The notes beneath the pieces are model-generated. The model was not told the origin of the DNA. It made no database searches and saw only the letters and a program-made list of their open reading frames with translations. A stretch of DNA of 64,000 bases from Pandoraea eparura. GTDB lineage: Bacteria > Pseudomonadota > Gammaproteobacteria > Burkholderiales > Burkholderiaceae. Below, in pieces: positions 18,566 through 26,871 of this stretch. A program made the position numbers and the translations under genes. Each line of letters starts with the position of its first letter. The first letter of the stretch is position 1. Location of the stretch: the NCBI RefSeq assembly GCF_902459725.1, contig NZ_CABPSH010000001.1:186001-250000 (forward strand), written 5' to 3'.

Positions 18566-20139
18566 AGTCGATAGTCTCCTTGCTCTTCGAGCATCGTCTT
18601 GATTTGCTTCTTCACGATCTTGCCGTAGCCCGACTTGGGCATGGCACTCCAGAATACGAAGCGGCGCGGCCACTTGTAGCGGGCGATACGCGCTTCGAGA
18701 TGTCCGAGCAGTTCATCGGCCTGAGCGGCCATGCCTTCCCGGGCAACCACCACGGCAAGCCCGCTCTCACCCCATTTGGGGTCGGGCACGCCGAGCACCG
18801 CGCACTCCGACACGGCCGGGTGCGTGAGCAACGCTTCCTCGATCTCGCGCGGGTAGACGTTCGAGCCGCCCGAGATGTACATGTCCGATGCCCGGCCCGT
18901 GATGTACAGGAATCCCTGTGCGTCAACGTGTCCGAGATCGCCGGTATGGAACCAGTCGTCCTTGAACGCCTTGGCGTTTGCCTCCGGATTGTTGTGATAT
19001 CCCATGAAGACGGCCGGGCCGCGCACGCAAATCTCGCCCGACGCGAACGGCGGCTGGCGCTCGCCGTGCTCATCGAGAATCGCCACCTCCATGCCGGTAC
19101 GCGGCATGCCGCAGGTGCCCACGCGCGCATCGGGCGCGTCGTCGTCATCGGTGTGCAGCCACGGCGGCAACACGGTGATGTTGCCCGTCACCTCGCCCAG
19201 CCCGTAGTACTGCACCAGCACCAGACCCAGCTTCTGCAATGCGAATTTCTGATCGGCGCGATACATCGGCGCGCCGGCGTAAATCACGAACCGCAGCGAG
19301 CGATGGTCGTAGCGATCCACGGCCGGATCTTCGACCAGCATCTTGACGATGGTCGGTACTGTGAACATGTTGTCGACGCCATGACGCTCGATGGCCTGCC
19401 AGACTTGTTCGGCATCCATTTTCTCTCCTGGCAGCAACACGCTGGCCGCCCCACGCGCCGTATTGACGATGGCGTGAATGCCCGCGCCGTGCGAAAGCGG
19501 CGCCACCACCATCGAGCGGCTGCGATATGTGATGCCGGGCATCAGGTCGGCCAGATGATTCGTCACGACGAACGCCATCTGTCCATGCGAGAGCACCCCC
19601 GCCTTCGGATGCCCGGTCGTGCCCGACGTGTAGAAGAACCACAGCGGATCCTCGTACTCGACTTCCGCCTCGTAGCCGGGCGCACCGCGATGTTCCGCGA
19701 GCAGCGTCTCGTAATGCATTTCCCCCGCGCGCGGCACACCCAGTGCGATCACATGGCGCAATGCCGGCGACGCGGCACGCACGGCGTCGACATGCCCTTC
19801 GAAGCCGATGTCGTAGATCATCACGCACGCACCACTCGATTGGCCCAGATACGCCGCCTCGGGTGCGGTAATACGAAAGTTCGTCGGCACCCACACCGCG
19901 CCCAGTCGAAAGGCAATCCACGCACTCTCGAAAATCGGCAAGTTGTTGCGCGAGTGCACCAGCAGCTTGTCGCCCTTGCCCACGCCCAGCTTGCGCAGCG
20001 CCTCGACGGCGGCGTTCACGCGCGCATCGATCTCTGCCCACGTGCTGACCTTGTCGCCGACGATCAGACCGGGTTCGTCCGGATGACGCCGGGCAACGTC
20101 GGCCAGCAGGCGGCCGAGATTCATGACCTTCTTGAGCAT
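18562..20139 (-). CDS. AMP-forming acyl-CoA synthetase
   Basis: Activates a carboxylic acid to its CoA thioester with ATP; ANL superfamily, 525 residues. Motifs visible are the P-loop 'FYTSGTTGHPKAG', 'YGLGEVTGN' (A5), 'DWFHTGDLGHVDAQGFLYITGR' (A7-A8), and the C-terminal catalytic lysine in 'PKSGYGKIVKKQI' (A10). ATG 20139 has GAGGAG upstream; the earlier frame start adds 14 residues. The branch resembles long-chain fatty acid or aromatic acid CoA ligases, but the substrate cannot be stated. Second gene of the sigma-54-type operon, 81 bases after the thiolase. Confidence 0.88.
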   Translation of the reverse strand: MLKKVMNLGRLLADVARRHPDEPGLIVGDKVSTWAEIDARVNAAVEALRKLGVGKGDKLLVHSRNNLPIFESAWIAFRLGAVWVPTNFRITAPEAAYLGQSSGACVMIYDIGFEGHVDAVRAASPALRHVIALGVPRAGEMHYETLLAEHRGAPGYEAEVEYEDPLWFFYTSGTTGHPKAGVLSHGQMAFVVTNHLADLMPGITYRSRSMVVAPLSHGAGIHAIVNTARGAASVLLPGEKMDAEQVWQAIERHGVDNMFTVPTIVKMLVEDPAVDRYDHRSLRFVIYAGAPMYRADQKFALQKLGLVLVQYYGLGEVTGNITVLPPWLHTDDDDAPDARVGTCGMPRTGMEVAILDEHGERQPPFASGEICVRGPAVFMGYHNNPEANAKAFKDDWFHTGDLGHVDAQGFLYITGRASDMYISGGSNVYPREIEEALLTHPAVSECAVLGVPDPKWGESGLAVVVAREGMAAQADELLGHLEARIARYKWPRRFVFWSAMPKSGYGKIVKKQIKTMLEEQGDYRL

Positions 20140-20220
20140 ATCGCTCGTCTCCTCGTTCCTTTTCTCAGTGCTGCCCGGCATACGCCGGGCAGCCTGCCTG
20201 AGCGCGTTTGCAGCGACCGT

Positions 20221-21387
20221 TCAACGCGCTTCGAGAATGCTCACGTAATTGGCGACGGCCGCGCCGCCCATGTTGAACACGCCCGCGAGCCGCGCGTTGG
20301 GGATCTGCATCTCGCCCGCGGTCCCCGTCAGTTGCATCGCGGCCATCACGTGCATCGACACGCCCGTGGCGCCGACGGGATGGCCCTTCGCTTTCAGCCC
20401 CCCCGACGGATTGACCGGCAGCAGGCCATGCTTCTCGGTCAGGCCCTCGGCCACCACGCCTGCGCCCTGCCCCGGTTTGGCCAACCCCATGGCTTCGTAC
20501 TCGATCAGCTCGGCGATCGTGAAGCAGTCGTGCGTCTCGACCAGCGACAGATCCTTCAACGCGACACCGGCGACCCCCAGCGCCTGACGCCACGCATGCT
20601 GGCCGCCTTCAAACGCCAGCGGATCGCGACGCGAGAGCGGCAGGTAGTCGTTGACCTGCACCGCCGCACGAAAGCCGACCGCCTTCGGCATCGTGCGCGC
20701 CACGTCGGCCTTCGAGATCACGAGCGCAGCGGCGCCATCCGACACCATCGAACAGTCGGTGCGCTTGAGCGGCCCGGCCACAAACGGATTCTTCTCGGAG
20801 ACGTTGCGGCAGAAGTCGTAGCCGAAGTCGCGACGCATATGCGCGTACGGATTCACCGACCCATTGCGATGATTCTTCGCGGCAATGCGCGCAAGCGCAT
20901 CGGACTGATCGCCATAGCGGTCGAAATAGGCCTGCGCGATGGTGCCGAATACGCCCGCGAAGCCACCCGGAATGTCGGCCTCCTCGCGCGCGTATGAACA
21001 CTTGAGCAGCACTTCGCCCACCTGGGGCGTCGCCAACTCGGTCATCTTTTCGAAGCCGATCACGAGCACATGGGTGGCCTTGCCCGCCTCGATCGACTGC
21101 AAGCCGCCATGCACGGCAGCCGATCCCGTTGCGCACGCATTTTCGTAGCGAGTGGCCGGTTTGAAGCGCAGGCCGGGAATGCGATTGAAGACGAGCGACG
21201 ACGGAAAGTCCTGATAGAGGAAGCCGCCATTGAAGGTGCCGACGTGAATGGAGTCGATTTGCTCGGGCGCAAGGCCCGCGTCGTCGAGTGCGGTCTGGGC
21301 GATATCGGCCAGCAAAACTTCGGCATCGACGTTATCGAGTTTTCCGAACTGGGAGTGGGCCCAGCCGGTGAGGCATGCAGCAACCAT
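20221..21387 (-). CDS. Thiolase family protein (SCP2-type acyl-CoA acyltransferase)
   Basis: Likely cleaves a 3-oxoacyl-CoA with CoA. The 388-residue protein has the nucleophilic cysteine Cys85 in 'ENACATGSAAVHGG' and, near the C-terminus, 'GGLKAKGHPVGATG' with the catalytic His; 'VETHDCFTIAELIEYEAMGL' is typical of the SCP2-type thiolases rather than PhaA-type. ATG 21387 has GGAG 8 bases upstream. It is the first gene of the operon, about 40 bases downstream of a minus-strand -24/-12 promoter. The natural substrate is unknown; the CoA ligase that follows suggests the two act in one degradative route. Confidence 0.87.
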   Translation of the reverse strand: MVAACLTGWAHSQFGKLDNVDAEVLLADIAQTALDDAGLAPEQIDSIHVGTFNGGFLYQDFPSSLVFNRIPGLRFKPATRYENACATGSAAVHGGLQSIEAGKATHVLVIGFEKMTELATPQVGEVLLKCSYAREEADIPGGFAGVFGTIAQAYFDRYGDQSDALARIAAKNHRNGSVNPYAHMRRDFGYDFCRNVSEKNPFVAGPLKRTDCSMVSDGAAALVISKADVARTMPKAVGFRAAVQVNDYLPLSRRDPLAFEGGQHAWRQALGVAGVALKDLSLVETHDCFTIAELIEYEAMGLAKPGQGAGVVAEGLTEKHGLLPVNPSGGLKAKGHPVGATGVSMHVMAAMQLTGTAGEMQIPNARLAGVFNMGGAAVANYVSILEAR

Positions 21388-21428
21388 GAAGTGTCTCCGG
21401 AAAAATGAGGTCATCCAGACTCCGGTGA

Positions 21429-21443
21429 GCAATTTCGATGCCA
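21429..21443 (-). promoter_or_regulatory. Sigma-54 (-24/-12) promoter of the thiolase operon
   Basis: On the minus strand the sequence reads TGGCATCGAAATTGC: GG and GC are separated by exactly 10 bases, matching TGGCAC-N5-TTGC at all but one of the key positions. It predicts transcription starting near 21417, about 30 bases before the thiolase ATG. Confidence 0.7.
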
Positions 21444-21648
21444 GACCCGTGCGTCGCAGTCTCGCCTTGCGCTATTCAGGGCGCCCATGACGCCATGCCT
21501 CTGCGTTGGGTCCCCATCCTGACGTTCGCTCGCGCGCCATTGACGTAAGCGTAAAGCCACCGTCGCCAGCCCATCAAGCGAATTCATCGGCGTGTCAGGG
21601 CGCACGTCTTTTGCTGCGCCGCAATGCGACATCGCGCACCCCGAAGCC

Positions 21649-21728
21649 AGCGACACCTGTCGCATCGTCGTCGCCGCTCGCATGCGACAGGTGTCGCAAG
21701 ATGGGCTACCGATGCGACAGGTGTCGCA
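21649..21728. promoter_or_regulatory. Three upstream activator sites (TGCGACA-N2-TGTCGCA)
   Basis: Three 16-bp inverted repeats lie at 21649-21664 (one outer mismatch), 21683-21698 and 21713-21728; a half-site TGCGACA lies at 21625-21631. Spacing is 34 and 30 bases, about three helical turns. They lie between the two divergent -24/-12 promoters, 90 bases from the plus-strand one and about 205 from the minus-strand one, the normal range for sigma-54 enhancers. The activator encoded at 26872 is the obvious candidate protein. Confidence 0.8.
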
Positions 21729-21816
21729 CGGCCGGCCGCCCAACCCGGCCATCCGCATGGCGTCAGAGACCAAAAATGCTTAATAACGTAAGGGTTTTCC
21801 CGTTCGGACGGCGATC

Positions 21817-21831
21817 TGGCACTCGATTTGC
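21817..21831 (+). promoter_or_regulatory. Sigma-54 (-24/-12) promoter of the TRAP operon
   Basis: TGGCACTCGATTTGC matches the consensus TGGCAC-N5-TTGC fully, with 10 bases between GG and GC. Transcription would start near 21843, leaving a leader of about 120 bases before dctP. Confidence 0.82.
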
Positions 21832-21963
21832 GTAAGATAGCCAAGCCACTTGCGAGCCGCATCACGCTCGCGTTACGAGATGGCCGAGGCGTTGCAGGGC
21901 AACACGTCCACCACCTCGCGCTTCAGACGCAGTCACCAAACCAATAAACAGGAGACATGCAGT

Positions 21964-22983
21964 ATGAGCAACATGGATCGCCGCCACTTCATCAAAGTCG
22001 TCGCAGCCACGTCGGCCGCCGCCGCCACGGGCTTGTATCAGACGCAAGCGCACGCTGCCGAATTCACGCTGAAGTTCGCCAACAACCTTCCCGCCAGCCA
22101 CCCGATGAACGTTCGCGCCAAAGAGATGGCGCAAAAGATCGCGGAGCAGTCCAAAGGTCGCATCGACTTCCAGATTTACCCGAACAACCAGTTGGGCAGC
22201 GACAGCGACATGCTGAGCCAGGTTCGCTCGGGCGCCATCGACTACTTCACGCTCTCGCCACTGATTCTCGGCACGCTCGTGCCCTCGGCGCAGATCTCCG
22301 GCGTGGGCTTCGCGTTCAAGGACTACAGCCAGGTATGGGCCGCGATGGACGGCGACCTTGGCGCCCATGTGCGCAGCCAGATCGCGAAGACCTCGGTATT
22401 TGCCTTCGACAAGATCTGGGAAAACGGTTATCGCCAGATCACCACGAGCAGCCGCCCAATCAATTCGCCGGTCGACCTCAAGGGCCTGAAGATTCGCGTG
22501 CCGACGAGCCCGCTGTGGACATCGATGTTCCGCTCGTTCGACTCGGCGCCCACGTCGATCAACTTCTCCGAAGTGTATTCGGCCCTGCAAACGCACATCG
22601 TCGAAGCGCAGGAAAATCCGCTGGCCATTTTGGCCACGGCCAAGCTGTACGAAGTGCAGAAGTACGTGTCAATGACAAACCACATGTGGGACGGCTTCTG
22701 GTTTCTCGCCAACAAACAAAAGTGGGACAAGCTGCCGAAGGACCTGCAGGCGATCGTCACCGCCAACGTGAACGCGGCCGCTCTGGCGCAACGCGACGAT
22801 GTTCGCAAGCTCAACGAAAGCCTGACGACCGAACTCAAGCAGAAGGGCCTGGTGTTCAACGCACCGAACAACGAGCAGTTCCGCGACAAGCTTCGCGCCG
22901 CGGGATTCTATGCCGAATGGCACAAGAAGTTCGGCGACGAAGCATGGTCGATGCTGGAGAAGTACACCGGGAAGCTTGCGTAA
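21964..22983 (+). CDS. dctP: TRAP transporter substrate-binding protein (DctP type)
   Basis: Periplasmic binding protein of a tripartite ATP-independent periplasmic transporter, which captures a carboxylate for uptake. The 339-residue precursor starts 'MSNMDRRHFIKVVAATSAAAA', a twin-arginine-like signal (RRHFIK) ending near 'QAHA'. The family motif region is 'LKGLKIRVPTSPLWTSMFRSF' containing the conserved substrate-binding Arg, followed by 'NFSEVYSALQTHIVEAQENP'. ATG 21964 has AGGAGA 7-8 bases upstream. The permease gene follows directly after the stop. Expression is likely sigma-54 dependent from the promoter at 21817. Confidence 0.93.
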   Translation: MSNMDRRHFIKVVAATSAAAATGLYQTQAHAAEFTLKFANNLPASHPMNVRAKEMAQKIAEQSKGRIDFQIYPNNQLGSDSDMLSQVRSGAIDYFTLSPLILGTLVPSAQISGVGFAFKDYSQVWAAMDGDLGAHVRSQIAKTSVFAFDKIWENGYRQITTSSRPINSPVDLKGLKIRVPTSPLWTSMFRSFDSAPTSINFSEVYSALQTHIVEAQENPLAILATAKLYEVQKYVSMTNHMWDGFWFLANKQKWDKLPKDLQAIVTANVNAAALAQRDDVRKLNESLTTELKQKGLVFNAPNNEQFRDKLRAAGFYAEWHKKFGDEAWSMLEKYTGKLA

Positions 22984-24861
22984 ATGGAAACGTTGACGAT
23001 GACGGCCGAGCCGACGCACGCGCTTGCCCGCCTCTTCTGCCACGTCAACCGTGCGGTGATGAAAGTCACCGAAGCGGTTGCCGTGCTGCTGGTGGTGGCG
23101 GAGACTCTCATCCTGCTCGCGGGGGTGATCTCGCGATATGGGTTCGACAATCCGCTCACGTGGTCGGACGAACTGGCACAGATCCTCTTCATCTGGCTGT
23201 CGATGCTCGGTGCCGTGCTCGCGCTCGATCGGGGCGAGCACATGCGGCTGTCCGCCATCGTCAACAAACTCCCGGTGGCATGGCGCGACTGGTTCCAGAC
23301 CATGGCCGCGCTCACGGTCTGCGTCTTCGTCGCACTCATTATCGTGCCCGCCTATTCCCATGCCATCGAGCAGATGGACATCACGACGCCCGCGCTCGAA
23401 ATACCCGACGGGCTGCGCGCCGCGGCCCTGCCGGTGGGGGCGGTGCTGATGCTGATCGCCGCCGTCTCGCGGCTGGCGCGCTGCTCGAGCCTGCGTCAGC
23501 TCGGTCTCGGTGTGCTGGTCGTGGCCGCGCTGGGCGCCGCGCTGTGGCTCGGGCGCCCCGCGCTCATCGCCATGGGCAATTACAACTTGCTGGTGTTCTT
23601 CGTGCTGATCGTCGGTGTGTGCGTGGCCGGCGGCATCCCGATCGCCTTTGCCTTCGGGACGGCAACGCTGGCGTATCTGGCGCTCGTGACCGACGCGCCG
23701 TTGCAGATCGTCGTCAGCCGCATGGACGAAGGGATGTCGGGCCTCATCCTGTTGTCGGTGCCGCTGTTCGTGCTGCTCGGCGCGCTCATCGAGATGAGCG
23801 GGCTGGCCCGCAGCCTCATCGAATTCATGACCGCCCTGCTCGGTCACGTGCGCGGTGGCCTGCAATACGTGCTGCTCGGCGCGATGTTCCTGGTCTCGGG
23901 GATTTCCGGATCGAAGGCCGCCGACATGGCAGCGGTCGCACCCGCGCTCTTCCCCGAGATGCAACGGCGCGGCTCGAAACCGGAAGATCTCGTGGCCTTG
24001 CTCTCGTCGACTGGCGCCATGACGGAGACGATCCCGCCGAGCCTCGTCCTCATCACGATCGGCGCCGTGTGCGGCGTGTCGATCACCTCGCTCTTCGTCG
24101 GCGGCCTGCTGCCCGCGGTCATCGCCACGCTCGCCATTGTCATCGTGTGTTTCGCGCGTTCGCGCAAAGAAGCACCGAGTGCGGCCCGCCGTGCGCCGTG
24201 GCGCGTGATCGGCAAGACCTTCATCGTGGCCCTGCCCGCGCTTGCCCTGCCAATTCTCATCCGCACGGCCGTGATCGAAGGCGCCGCGACCGCCACCGAA
24301 GTCTCGACCGTCGGTATTGCCTACACGGTCGTGATCGGCTTGATCGTGCATGCGTTCAAGAAGCACCTGAACTTCAAGCGCCTGTACCCGCTGTTGACGG
24401 AAACTGCAGCGCTCTCGGGGGCGATCCTGTTGATTATCGGCATGGCCACGGCCATGGCCTGGGCACTCACGCAGTCCGGGTTCTCCGCCGCACTGGTCAG
24501 CCTGATGCACGGCATGCCGGGCGGACAGGTCGGCTTCCTGCTCATCTCGATGGTCGTCTTCATCATCCTGGGCAGCGTGCTTGAAGGCATTCCCGCCATC
24601 GTGCTGTTCGGACCGCTGCTGTTCCCGGTGGCTCGCTCCCTGGGCATTCACGACGTGCATTACGCGATGGTCGTGATCCTGTCGATGGGCATGGGACTCT
24701 TCGCCCCGCCGCTGGGCGTTGGCTTCTACGCCGCGTGCGCCATCGGCAAGACATCGCCCGACAAGGTGTTCAACCGGATGTGGACCTACATGGGCGCGCT
24801 GTTCATTGCGCTGCTTCTCGTGGTGCTCGTCCCCTGGATCTCGATCGGCTTCCTGAAGTAA
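22984..24861 (+). CDS. Fused TRAP transporter permease (DctQ-DctM)
   Basis: Inner-membrane part of the TRAP transporter, driven by an ion gradient. At 625 residues it fuses the small four-helix DctQ domain (about 1-170, with 'NPLTWSDELAQILFIWLSMLGA') to the large DctM domain (about 190-625). DctM signatures include 'SVPLFVLLGALIEMSGLA', 'GISGSKAADMAAVAP' and 'MGMGLFAPPLGVGFY'. Separate genes are more common, but fused forms are well known. Its start codon follows the dctP stop with no gap, so translation is coupled. The partner binding protein is the upstream gene. Confidence 0.94.
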   Translation: METLTMTAEPTHALARLFCHVNRAVMKVTEAVAVLLVVAETLILLAGVISRYGFDNPLTWSDELAQILFIWLSMLGAVLALDRGEHMRLSAIVNKLPVAWRDWFQTMAALTVCVFVALIIVPAYSHAIEQMDITTPALEIPDGLRAAALPVGAVLMLIAAVSRLARCSSLRQLGLGVLVVAALGAALWLGRPALIAMGNYNLLVFFVLIVGVCVAGGIPIAFAFGTATLAYLALVTDAPLQIVVSRMDEGMSGLILLSVPLFVLLGALIEMSGLARSLIEFMTALLGHVRGGLQYVLLGAMFLVSGISGSKAADMAAVAPALFPEMQRRGSKPEDLVALLSSTGAMTETIPPSLVLITIGAVCGVSITSLFVGGLLPAVIATLAIVIVCFARSRKEAPSAARRAPWRVIGKTFIVALPALALPILIRTAVIEGAATATEVSTVGIAYTVVIGLIVHAFKKHLNFKRLYPLLTETAALSGAILLIIGMATAMAWALTQSGFSAALVSLMHGMPGGQVGFLLISMVVFIILGSVLEGIPAIVLFGPLLFPVARSLGIHDVHYAMVVILSMGMGLFAPPLGVGFYAACAIGKTSPDKVFNRMWTYMGALFIALLLVVLVPWISIGFLK

Positions 24862-24895
24862 GGCGAATCCGCCAGCGATTTCGCAATATCACCGA

Positions 24896-24928
24896 CGGGC
24901 TCCGCCGCAAAGCTGGCGGCGGAGCCCG
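24896..24928. terminator. 13-bp stem hairpin between the TRAP permease and SDR genes
   Basis: Arms CGGGCTCCGCCGC and GCGGCGGAGCCCG pair perfectly around a 7-base loop. No T-run follows; an AT-rich stretch leads into the SDR ribosome site. It could partly terminate transcription or protect the upstream mRNA. Confidence 0.6.
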
Positions 24929-24963
24929 ATCTGTAAAAATCATTAAATTTAGGAGTCCATATC

Positions 24964-25719
24964 ATGACGGAGAAGGTAGCGGTAGTGACGGGCGGCGCAA
25001 TGGGCATTGGCGCCGCCATCTGCGAGCGCCTGATGAATGACGGCATGACCGTGGTGGTCGCCGATCTGAACGAAGCCGCAGCCTCGGAGACGGCGGCCAC
25101 GCTGAGCGCTGCGGGCGGCAACGCCTGGGCGCTGGGCATGAATGTGGGCGACGCCGCATCGATTGCCGACGGCTTCGCACGGATCGCGCAGCGCCATGGC
25201 CGCTGCGACGTGCTCGTGAACAACGCGGGTATCGCCAAAACGTTTCCGTTTTTCGACTATCCGCTCGATCACTGGCATCAGGTCATGGCCGTGAATCTGA
25301 CGGGCACCTTTCTGTGCGGGCAGCACGCCGCGCGACTCATGCGTGAGCAGCGTTGGGGGCGTATCGTCAATCTGGCATCCGTGGCGGGCATTCTGGCCAG
25401 CGCGGGGCGCACGGCCTACGGCACCTCGAAAGCCGCCGTGATCGGGCTCACGCGCCAGATGGCCATCGAACTCGCACCGTTCGGCATTACCGCCAACGGC
25501 ATCGCCCCCGGCCCCGTCGACACGCCGCTCACGCAGGCGCTGCACTCCGACATTTCGCGCCGTCACTACACAGAGACGACGCCACTGGGCCGCTATGGGC
25601 AGCCGCGCGAGATCGCCGGCGCGGTGAGCTTTCTCGCATCGGACGACGCCTCGTATGTGACCGGCCATATCCTGCCGGTCGACGGCGGCTTCGTCGCCGC
25701 CGGCATTCTGGAAATCTGA
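24964..25719 (+). CDS. Short-chain dehydrogenase/reductase (3-oxoacyl-ACP reductase-like)
   Basis: A classical SDR of 251 residues: NAD(P)-binding 'TGGAMGIG' at 9-16, 'NNAGIA' after strand 4, and the catalytic Tyr152-x3-Lys156 in 'AYGTSK' with the Ser in 'NLASVAGI'. The ending 'YVTGHILPVDGGF' is typical of FabG-like enzymes. AGGAG precedes the ATG by 9 bases. It follows the TRAP genes on the same strand after a hairpin, and so is probably part of the same catabolic response, for example oxidising a hydroxyacyl-CoA ahead of the thiolase. Its substrate is unknown. Confidence 0.88.
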   Translation: MTEKVAVVTGGAMGIGAAICERLMNDGMTVVVADLNEAAASETAATLSAAGGNAWALGMNVGDAASIADGFARIAQRHGRCDVLVNNAGIAKTFPFFDYPLDHWHQVMAVNLTGTFLCGQHAARLMREQRWGRIVNLASVAGILASAGRTAYGTSKAAVIGLTRQMAIELAPFGITANGIAPGPVDTPLTQALHSDISRRHYTETTPLGRYGQPREIAGAVSFLASDDASYVTGHILPVDGGFVAAGILEI

Positions 25720-25745
25720 CCTCGCGCTGGTTTCCCGCGTCGTTT

Positions 25746-26690
25746 TCAGTGCGCGCTGGTGTCCGGGCTGTCGGGCACCAGCCGTGCGCCCCGCGCGCGC
25801 TGCATGTCGTGCCATACCGCGCGCGCATTCTCGACAAACGTCTCGACACACGGATTGTGATTGTCGCGGCTCCACAGCAGCGCCACTTCCGCCACCGGTG
25901 CATTGCGCAACGGTCTGAAAACCGCATTGCCGAACGCGCTCGTGCTGCTCATCGACATCGGCACCATTGCCACCCCCAGGCCTTCGCCCACGAGGTTGAT
26001 AATCGTCTGCTGCAGATTGGTTTCGAGCCGGATGTGCGGCGAAAAGCCCGCACGGCGGCAATGATCGACGACCAGATCGTAGACGAGCGGCGCGATCTCG
26101 CGCGGAATGCTCACGAACGACTCCTCGGCCAGTTGCGCGGCGTCGAGCACACGCGCCTTTCCCAACGGGTGCGTGCGCGGCAGCACGGCCACCATTTCCT
26201 CGCGAAACACGGTCGCCGTATTGAGCCCGGTCAGGTCTTCCGGGCGATACATGATGCCGACGTCGGTCCGCCCAGCCCGCACGGCTTCCGCCAGCAGATT
26301 CGGTAACGTCTCCGCCAGTTTCATGTCAACGCGCGCATAGGCGGCGGCATACGTGCGCGTGAGCGCGGGCAGGATGTTGTACGCCGAGGACATCATGAAG
26401 CCGACCGTGATCGCGCCGTCTTCGCCGCGGCTCGCCGCCACGACATTGCGGCGCGCCCGGTCGACCGAGTTGAGGATGTCCACCGCATCCTGATAAAAGC
26501 GCGCGCCGGCCCGCGTGAGCCGCACACTGCGCCGCGTGCGCTCGAAAAGCTGCACGCCCAGCTCCGCCTCCATCAACGCGATCTGACGCGACAGCGGCGG
26601 CTGCGAGATATGCAATTGCTGGGCTGCGCGACCGAAGTGAAGGGTCTCCGCGAGCACCACAAAGTACTGGAAATGACGCAGCTCGATCAT
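25746..26690 (-). CDS. LysR-type transcriptional regulator
   Basis: A 314-residue LysR-family regulator. The N-terminal helix-turn-helix is at about 1-60 ('HFGRAAQQLHISQPPLSRQIALMEAELGVQLFERT'), followed by the periplasmic-binding-protein-like effector domain. Its CatR/BenM-like wording ('MIELRHFQYFVVLAETLHFGRAA') suggests an aromatic or related acid as effector. The ATG at 26690 is used because the TTG start of the longer frame lies within the Shine-Dalgarno sequence. It is convergent with the SDR and divergent from the sigma-54 activator, so it may control that gene as well as itself. Confidence 0.9.
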   Translation of the reverse strand: MIELRHFQYFVVLAETLHFGRAAQQLHISQPPLSRQIALMEAELGVQLFERTRRSVRLTRAGARFYQDAVDILNSVDRARRNVVAASRGEDGAITVGFMMSSAYNILPALTRTYAAAYARVDMKLAETLPNLLAEAVRAGRTDVGIMYRPEDLTGLNTATVFREEMVAVLPRTHPLGKARVLDAAQLAEESFVSIPREIAPLVYDLVVDHCRRAGFSPHIRLETNLQQTIINLVGEGLGVAMVPMSMSSTSAFGNAVFRPLRNAPVAEVALLWSRDNHNPCVETFVENARAVWHDMQRARGARLVPDSPDTSAH

Positions 26691-26693
26691 CTG

Positions 26694-26708
26694 ATACCTC
26701 AAAGGTAT
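26694..26708. promoter_or_regulatory. Putative LysR operator overlapping the regulator's translation start region
   Basis: ATACCT-CAA-AGGTAT is a perfect 6-bp inverted repeat with a 3-base spacer and contains the LysR T-N11-A pattern. It lies 4-18 bases before the LysR start codon, a position suited to autoregulation. Confidence 0.55.
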
Positions 26709-26871
26709 TAATAGCGCATCTATATTGTATTGGATGTTATGACTGTCCAGTCGTATGCTGCATTAGCGGTTGGCCACCCGAGCCGGCTGCGACATAAAGA
26801 GACGTCAGGAATCGCCAGGCCACAAGCCCCCGACGGCGCCCTTTCGTACCGATACGAGAAGGAGACAAGTC

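Noticed and set aside
18580-20997. An 805-codon plus-strand open frame
   Set aside because: It lies antisense to the acyl-CoA synthetase and thiolase genes, which have clear family motifs. Long shadow frames are usual in GC-rich DNA.
21957-24584. An 875-codon plus-strand frame overlapping the TRAP genes
   Set aside because: It is a frame-shifted reading of dctP and the TRAP permease; Arg-rich composition and no family resemblance.
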